Positions 59,835 through 64,000 of a stretch of 64,000 bases of DNA are shown piece by piece. Origin of the DNA: Nocardioides potassii (GTDB lineage: Bacteria; Actinomycetota; Actinomycetes; Propionibacteriales; Nocardioidaceae); contig NZ_JAKJHZ010000001.1 in NCBI RefSeq assembly GCF_021648885.1, forward strand, positions 62,001 to 126,000, written 5' to 3'. Both the position numbers and the translations under genes were made by a program. Positions within the stretch are counted from its first letter, which is position 1; each line of letters starts with the position of its first letter. The notes beneath the pieces were generated by a model, which was not told the origin of the DNA, did no database searches, and was given only the letters and a program-made list of their open reading frames with translations.

Positions 59835-59888
59835 GAGCGGTGGCCAACCCACATTTTGCGGCTCGGGAATGTGGCTGGACCACCGCTC
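59835..59888. repeat. 54-bp palindromic repeat, copy 1
   Basis: Begins GAGCGGTGG and ends with its complement CCACCGCTC; inside, CCCACATT pairs with AATGTGG, so the whole can fold into one long hairpin. It differs from copy 2 at about five positions. Such elements are usually dispersed REP-type repeats. Confidence 0.9.
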
Positions 59889-59906
59889 GGGCGGGTGTCT
59901 CGTCGG

Positions 59907-59960
59907 GAGCGGTGGCGCAGCCACATTTCGCGGTTCGGGAATGTGGCTGGACCACCGCTC
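59907..59960. repeat. 54-bp palindromic repeat, copy 2
   Basis: Same structure as copy 1, starting 72 bp further on and in the same orientation. The GAGCGGTGG / CCACCGCTC ends and the CCACATT / AATGTGG inner arms are conserved, and mismatches fall in the linkers. The pair lies between the stop of the aldo/keto reductase gene and the start of the MFS gene. Confidence 0.9.
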
Positions 59961-59969
59961 GGAGAAGGA

Positions 59970-60812
59970 TCAGGGGATCCAGTCGAAGGTGTCCGGGTTC
60001 GGGCCCATCCGGCCCGACTCGCCGTTGTCGAGCTCGTCGATGGCGGACATGTGGGCGGGCTCGAGCTCGAAGTCGAAGATCTCGAAGTTCTGCCGCATCC
60101 GCTCGGCGCTCATCGACTTGGGAAAGACGATGTCGCCGCGCTGGACGTGCCAGCGGAGGGTGACCTGGGCGGGCGTGCGACCCACCAGCGAGGCGATCTC
60201 GCCGATGGTGTCGTCGTCGACCACCTTGCCCTGCGCGATCGGCGACCAGGCCTCGGTCAGCACGCCGTGCTTCTTGTTGGCGGCCCGCACGTCCTCGTTG
60301 GCGAAGAACGGGTGCACCTCGACCTGGTTGACGACCGGTACGACGCCGGTCTCCTCGACGATGCGGTCGAGGTGGGCCGGCTGGAAGTTCGAGACGCCGA
60401 TGCTGCGGGTCTTGCCCGCCTCCTGCGCCTCGATCAGCGCGCGCCAGGTCTGCACGAAGTCGCCGTCGTACCGGGTGGGGAGCGGCCAGTGGATGAGGAA
60501 CAGGTCGACCTGCTCCAGGCCGAGCCGGTCGAGCGATGCGTCGATCTCGCGGCGCGCGTCGTCGGGGAGGTGGAAGGTGTTGTTGAGCTTGGTCGTCACG
60601 TAGAGGTCGTCGCGGTCGAGGCCGGACTGGCGGATCGCCTCGCCGACGCCGGCCTCGTTGCCGTACATCTGCGCGGTGTCGATGTGGCGGTAGCCCACCT
60701 CGAGCGCCTGCGCGACCGTGGCAGCGGTCTCCGGCGGGGGCACCTGGTAGACGCCGAAGCCGAGCTGGGGGATGGACGTGCCGTCGTGGAGGGGGATGGT
60801 CGGAACAGTCAT
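59970..60812 (-). CDS. Aldo/keto reductase (AKR5-type)
   Basis: A 280-residue NADPH-dependent oxidoreductase. The catalytic tetrad is readable: Asp and Tyr in HIDTAQMYGNE near residue 44, Lys in VTTKLNN near 72 and His in FLIHWPLP near 107. GVSNFQPAHL and the late PKSMSAERMRQNFEIFDF that binds the cofactor are also present. Typical substrates are aldehydes and 2,5-diketo-gluconate-like ketones. The ATG at 60812 reads MTVPTIPLHDG. Divergent from the M3 peptidase gene. Confidence 0.92.
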   Translation of the reverse strand: MTVPTIPLHDGTSIPQLGFGVYQVPPPETAATVAQALEVGYRHIDTAQMYGNEAGVGEAIRQSGLDRDDLYVTTKLNNTFHLPDDARREIDASLDRLGLEQVDLFLIHWPLPTRYDGDFVQTWRALIEAQEAGKTRSIGVSNFQPAHLDRIVEETGVVPVVNQVEVHPFFANEDVRAANKKHGVLTEAWSPIAQGKVVDDDTIGEIASLVGRTPAQVTLRWHVQRGDIVFPKSMSAERMRQNFEIFDFELEPAHMSAIDELDNGESGRMGPNPDTFDWIP

Positions 60813-60886
60813 ACAGGTCTCTACTCGTCCACCTCCGCGGGTATTCCGCTGGACGGCGCGTCGCAGTCGGGTCATAGGCTCGCGAC

Positions 60887-62815
60887 GTGACCCACGACAC
60901 CGATCTCGCCCCCCTCCACCTGCCCGGCCCGGGCGACTGGCTCGGCTGGGTGGCCGAGCGCACCGAGGGCCAGCTCGCCGAGGCGCGGCGACACGTCGGG
61001 GAGGTCAAGAACGGCACCGACGACAGCCCCGAGGCCGTGCTGGCCGCGTGGAACCGCGCCGAGACCGCGATCGCCAACGCCGAGGCCGTCGCCCTCTGGG
61101 CCGAGGTGCACCCCGACGAGGCCGTGCGCGAGCGTGCCGACGAGCTGAGCCAGGAGGTGCAGAAGTACGTCACCGAGCTCGGGCAGGACCGCGAGCTGTT
61201 CGCCGTCCTCGACGGGCTCTCGGCCGACGGGCTGGACGCCGACGCCCGACGCCTCCTCGAGCTGACCCTGCGCGACTTCCGCCGGGCGGGCGTCGACCGC
61301 GACGACGCCACCCGCGACCGGCTCCGCGAGCTGAGCGAGACCGGCGTGCGGCTCTCCCAGGACTTCGGCCGCAACATCCGCGACGACGTCCGGTCGGTGC
61401 GACTGGCGCCCGAGCGCCTTGCCGGCCTGCCCGAGGACTACCGCGAGGCGCACCCCGCCGACGCCGACGGCCTCGTCACCATCACCACCGACTATCCCGA
61501 CCTGGTCCCCTTCATGACGTTCGGCTCCGACGGCGCCGCCCGCCGCGAGCTGGCGCTGGCGCAGAGCAACGTCGCCTGGCCGGCCAACGACGAGGTGCTC
61601 CAGGACCTGCTCGCCGTACGCCGGGAGACCGCCGCGCTGCTCGGCTACGCGTCGTGGCCCGACTACGACTCCGAGGTCAAGATGATCGGCAGCGGCCAGG
61701 CGATCGCGGACTTCATCGAGCGGATCAGCGCCGCCGCCGTCGAGCGGGCCCGCGAGGAGGTCGCCGTCCTGCTCGAGCGCAAGCGCGCGGACCACCCGGA
61801 CGCCGACACGGTGACGACGTACGACTCGCGCTACTACTCCGAGCTGGTCCGCCGGGAGCAGTACGACGTCGACGGACAGGTCGTGCGCACCTACTTCGGT
61901 TTCGAGCAGGTCCGCCAGGGGCTCCTCGGCGTCACCGGCCGGCTGTTCGGCCTGGAGTGGACCCCGGTCTCCCGCGAGGAGGCCGGCACGTGGCACGAGG
62001 AGGTCGCGAGCTACGACGTCGGCCTCGACGGCGTGCGGATCGGTCGCATCCACCTCGACCTCCACCCGCGCGAGGGCAAGTTCAAGCACGCCGCCCAGTT
62101 CGACATGGTCAAGGGCGTCGCGGGCGAGCAGCTCCCCGAGGGCGTGCTGGTCTGCAACTTCGCCCGCGGGCTGATGGAGCACGACGAGGTCGTCACGCTG
62201 TTCCACGAGTTCGGCCACCTCGTCCACCACGTCCTCGGCGGGCAGGGTGACTGGGTGCGCTTCTCCGGCGTCGCCACCGAGTGGGACTTCGTCGAGGCGC
62301 CCAGCCAGATGCTCGAGGAGTGGGCCTGGGACGCCGACGTGCTGGCGACCTTCGCCCGCAACGCCACCGGCGAGACCATCCCGGTCGACCTGGTCGCGGC
62401 GATGCGCCGCGCCGACCAGTTCGGCAAGGGCATCTACGCCGTGCACCAGATGTCCTACGCCGCCCGGTCCTACTTCTTCCACGCCGGCCAGCACGACGAC
62501 CTGACGGCGTACGGCGACGAGCTGAAGCGCCGCTACTCGGTGTTCCCGCCGCTGGAGGGAGCGCACATGCACTGCGCGTTCGGCCACCTCGACGGCTACT
62601 CGTCGGGCTACTACACCTACATGTGGTCGCTCGTGATCGCGAAGGACCTGTTCTCGGCCTTCGACGCCGACGACATGTTCGCCCCCGAGGTCGCCCACGC
62701 CTACCGCGACCGGGTGCTCGGGATGGGCGGTCGCAAGGACGCCGCCGACCTCGTCGCCGACTTCCTCGGCCGGCCCTACTCCTTCGACAGCTGGGCCGCC
62801 TGGCTCGCGGAGTAG
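60887..62815 (+). CDS. M3-family oligopeptidase
   Basis: A 642-residue zinc peptidase of the thimet/oligopeptidase-A type, which degrades short peptides in the cytosol. The zinc motif is VTLFHEFGHLVHH near residue 442; the third ligand Glu is in EWDFVEAPSQMLEEW near 468. The late GHLDGYSSGYYTYMWS contains the substrate-binding His and Tyr residues. TAGGCT ends six bases before the GTG start, with no ribosome site, the clearest leaderless candidate of the window. Confidence 0.92.
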   Translation: MTHDTDLAPLHLPGPGDWLGWVAERTEGQLAEARRHVGEVKNGTDDSPEAVLAAWNRAETAIANAEAVALWAEVHPDEAVRERADELSQEVQKYVTELGQDRELFAVLDGLSADGLDADARRLLELTLRDFRRAGVDRDDATRDRLRELSETGVRLSQDFGRNIRDDVRSVRLAPERLAGLPEDYREAHPADADGLVTITTDYPDLVPFMTFGSDGAARRELALAQSNVAWPANDEVLQDLLAVRRETAALLGYASWPDYDSEVKMIGSGQAIADFIERISAAAVERAREEVAVLLERKRADHPDADTVTTYDSRYYSELVRREQYDVDGQVVRTYFGFEQVRQGLLGVTGRLFGLEWTPVSREEAGTWHEEVASYDVGLDGVRIGRIHLDLHPREGKFKHAAQFDMVKGVAGEQLPEGVLVCNFARGLMEHDEVVTLFHEFGHLVHHVLGGQGDWVRFSGVATEWDFVEAPSQMLEEWAWDADVLATFARNATGETIPVDLVAAMRRADQFGKGIYAVHQMSYAARSYFFHAGQHDDLTAYGDELKRRYSVFPPLEGAHMHCAFGHLDGYSSGYYTYMWSLVIAKDLFSAFDADDMFAPEVAHAYRDRVLGMGGRKDAADLVADFLGRPYSFDSWAAWLAE

Positions 62816-62828
62816 GGCCGGCCGCCGG

Positions 62829-64000
62829 TCAGGAGGTCGTCACCGAGGTGTCGTCGAGCACGAAGCTCGTCTGCAGCGAGGAGTCCTCGGTCATCAGGAA
62901 CTTCACGGTGACCGTCTTGCCCTTATACGCCAGCAGGCTGTGGCTGGCCTGGGTGTAGGTCGCGTTCGCGCCGACGTTGCTGAAGGTCCGCAGCGTCGTG
63001 GTCGTCGTACCGCTGACGACCTGCACCTTCAGGGTGTCGTAGGCCGTCGAGCCGGACTCGGCGGTGTCGGTGCGGATCCAGTAGGCGAGCGAGGCCGCGG
63101 TCGCGGTCGAGGGGATCGTCACCTGCTGCGAGATGGTCTCGGTCGACGTGCTGCCGTTGCCGCCGAGCCAGGCCTTCCACGACCCGGTCCGGGCGGGGCG
63201 GCCGGTGTTGTTCGTGATGGGACCCGCCGTCCCGGCCCAGCCCGTCGCGCCGGACTCGAAGCCCGGGTTGGTGAGCAGGTTGCCACCGGCGGGCGGCGTC
63301 GTCGGCGGTGTCGTACCCCCGAAGTCGTGGTCGGCGTAGCGCCAGACCATGTGGCCGATCATGTCGAGGTTGCGGTCCAGCGCGGTGGTGTCGATGTTGG
63401 AGATCGTGTCGCAGGAGCGGTGGTAGCAGGGGTCGAACTGCTGCCCGGCCGTGCCGCCCCACTTCTGGGCCTGCGCCGACGTCTTGGTGGTCTCGCCGCC
63501 GGAGTACATGCCGGTCGTGGCGATGCCGTAGCTGCGGAACGACGCGTGGTCCGAGCGGCCCTGCACGTCGATGTACTCCCAGGGGATGCCCTTCGACGTG
63601 TAGTACGACGTCATCGCGTCGCGCGCGAAGTTGCCCACCGCGTTGTCGTCGTAGACGAAGTAGCCGGGGTTGGGCGAGCCGACCATGTCGAAGTTCAGGT
63701 AGAGGTCGATGCGGTCCTTGTCGGCGGTCGGCAGCAGCGACATGTACGTGTTCGACCCGAGCAGGCCCTGCTCCTCCGCACCCCACCAGGCGAACCGGAG
63801 GTGGTTGCGCGCGCTGTTGCCGCTCGCGGCCCACGCCAGCGCGGCCTCGAGGACGGCCGCCGACCCGGTGCCGTTGTCGTTGATGCCGGGGCCGGCCGCC
63901 ACGCTGTCGAGGTGCGCGCCGGTCATCACGACGTGCTCCGGGTCGCCGCCGGGCCAGTCGGCGACGAGGTTGTACGACGTCCCGGACGAGGTCGAGAACG
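62829..64000 (-). CDS. Secreted M28-family aminopeptidase, 3' part
   Basis: The last 390 residues or so of a zinc aminopeptidase similar to Streptomyces aminopeptidase S; the beginning lies beyond the right edge. Zinc and catalytic residues are in MTGAHLDSVAAGPGINDNG, WGAEEQGLLGSNTY, NFDMVGSPNPG and the late PCYHRSCDTISNID. After a Pro/Thr linker a beta-sandwich domain of about 150 residues begins with LLTNPGFESG, a type often found in secreted actinobacterial enzymes. Convergent with the M3 gene, 13 bases apart. Confidence 0.9.
   Translation of the reverse strand, partial: FSTSSGTSYNLVADWPGGDPEHVVMTGAHLDSVAAGPGINDNGTGSAAVLEAALAWAASGNSARNHLRFAWWGAEEQGLLGSNTYMSLLPTADKDRIDLYLNFDMVGSPNPGYFVYDDNAVGNFARDAMTSYYTSKGIPWEYIDVQGRSDHASFRSYGIATTGMYSGGETTKTSAQAQKWGGTAGQQFDPCYHRSCDTISNIDTTALDRNLDMIGHMVWRYADHDFGGTTPPTTPPAGGNLLTNPGFESGATGWAGTAGPITNNTGRPARTGSWKAWLGGNGSTSTETISQQVTIPSTATAASLAYWIRTDTAESGSTAYDTLKVQVVSGTTTTTLRTFSNVGANATYTQASHSLLAYKGKTVTVKFLMTEDSSLQTSFVLDDTSVTTS

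Noticed and set aside
59810..59926. Longer N-terminus for the MFS protein starting at 59926
   Set aside because: The added residues would be encoded by the palindromic repeat copies; the GTG at 59809 gives a normal family N-terminus.
59835..59960. Repeats that could be read as a CRISPR array
   Set aside because: Only two copies, each internally palindromic over its whole length, one unequal spacer-like gap and no cas genes.
1..64000. tRNA, rRNA, insertion sequences, integrases, prophage or plasmid functions
   Set aside because: No cloverleaf with CCA-type end, rRNA stretch, transposase motif or replication gene was recognised, and base composition is uniform; absence by eye is not proof for short RNAs.

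Overview
The window reads as a contiguous piece of a high-G+C actinobacterial chromosome. Codon third positions are almost always G or C, many genes start with GTG and overlap by ATGA or GTGA, and many starts lack a Shine-Dalgarno site but carry a -10-like hexamer six bases upstream. The gene content (WXG100-type proteins, a DinB/mycothiol-type enzyme, a LAL regulator, sugar permeases without their own ATPase, leaderless genes) suggests a Nocardioides-like member of the Nocardioidaceae; that assignment is inference. I see no rRNA, tRNA, CRISPR array, insertion sequence, integrase or prophage, and no gene-free gap longer than about 300 bases.

Left part (1-12.2 kb): the end of a ferric-siderophore ABC ATPase with its siderophore-interacting reductase; a small regulatory module (ribbon-helix-helix protein, DUF4097 beta-repeat protein, 30-residue basic peptide) behind a phased TGACGTCA operator array; a very long membrane iron-sulfur oxidoreductase with a 450-residue GGSLFD-repeat tail; and a type VII secretion-like cluster with two small helical proteins on one strand and, divergently, a WXG partner, a 550-residue toxin-like protein, two uncharacterised proteins and an ADP-ribosylglycohydrolase. 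A second orphan cluster of this type, with a P-loop GTPase, lies at 55.8-58.0 kb.

Histidine catabolism is split over two places. An IclR regulator, hutH and hutU lie at 14.9-20.2 kb. An M20 amidohydrolase, hutF and hutI form an overlapping operon at 37.2-40.9 kb. The three promoters share GTCT-N8-AGAC ending 54-55 bases before the start codon, a likely common control site. Together the enzymes would take histidine through urocanate, imidazolonepropionate and formiminoglutamate to formylglutamate and glutamate, with the M20 enzyme standing in for HutG.

The middle holds a five-gene operon (24.7-20.8 kb) whose acyltransferase, aminotransferase and cupin isomerase match the pathway for dTDP-3-acylamino-3,6-dideoxyhexose, with a BKACE-family gene in the middle and a glycosyltransferase at the end. 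It is followed by an M48 protease, transporters, a split PAS/MCP aerotaxis-type pair behind a sigma-28-type promoter, two malyl-CoA-lyase family paralogs, a DUF1992 protein, a compact MalQ, a PspC protein, an M20 carboxypeptidase and a nitroreductase.

The right part holds a 997-residue LAL regulator behind a 39-residue leader ORF and alternative hairpins, a secreted HExxH protein, a sucrase/ferredoxin-like protein, a LacI-controlled sugar ABC system divergent from a glycogen-debranching-type enzyme, a domain-permuted photolyase-like flavoprotein, several MFS transporters, an aldo/keto reductase beside a duplicated 54-bp palindromic repeat, an M3 oligopeptidase and the 3' part of a secreted M28 aminopeptidase.
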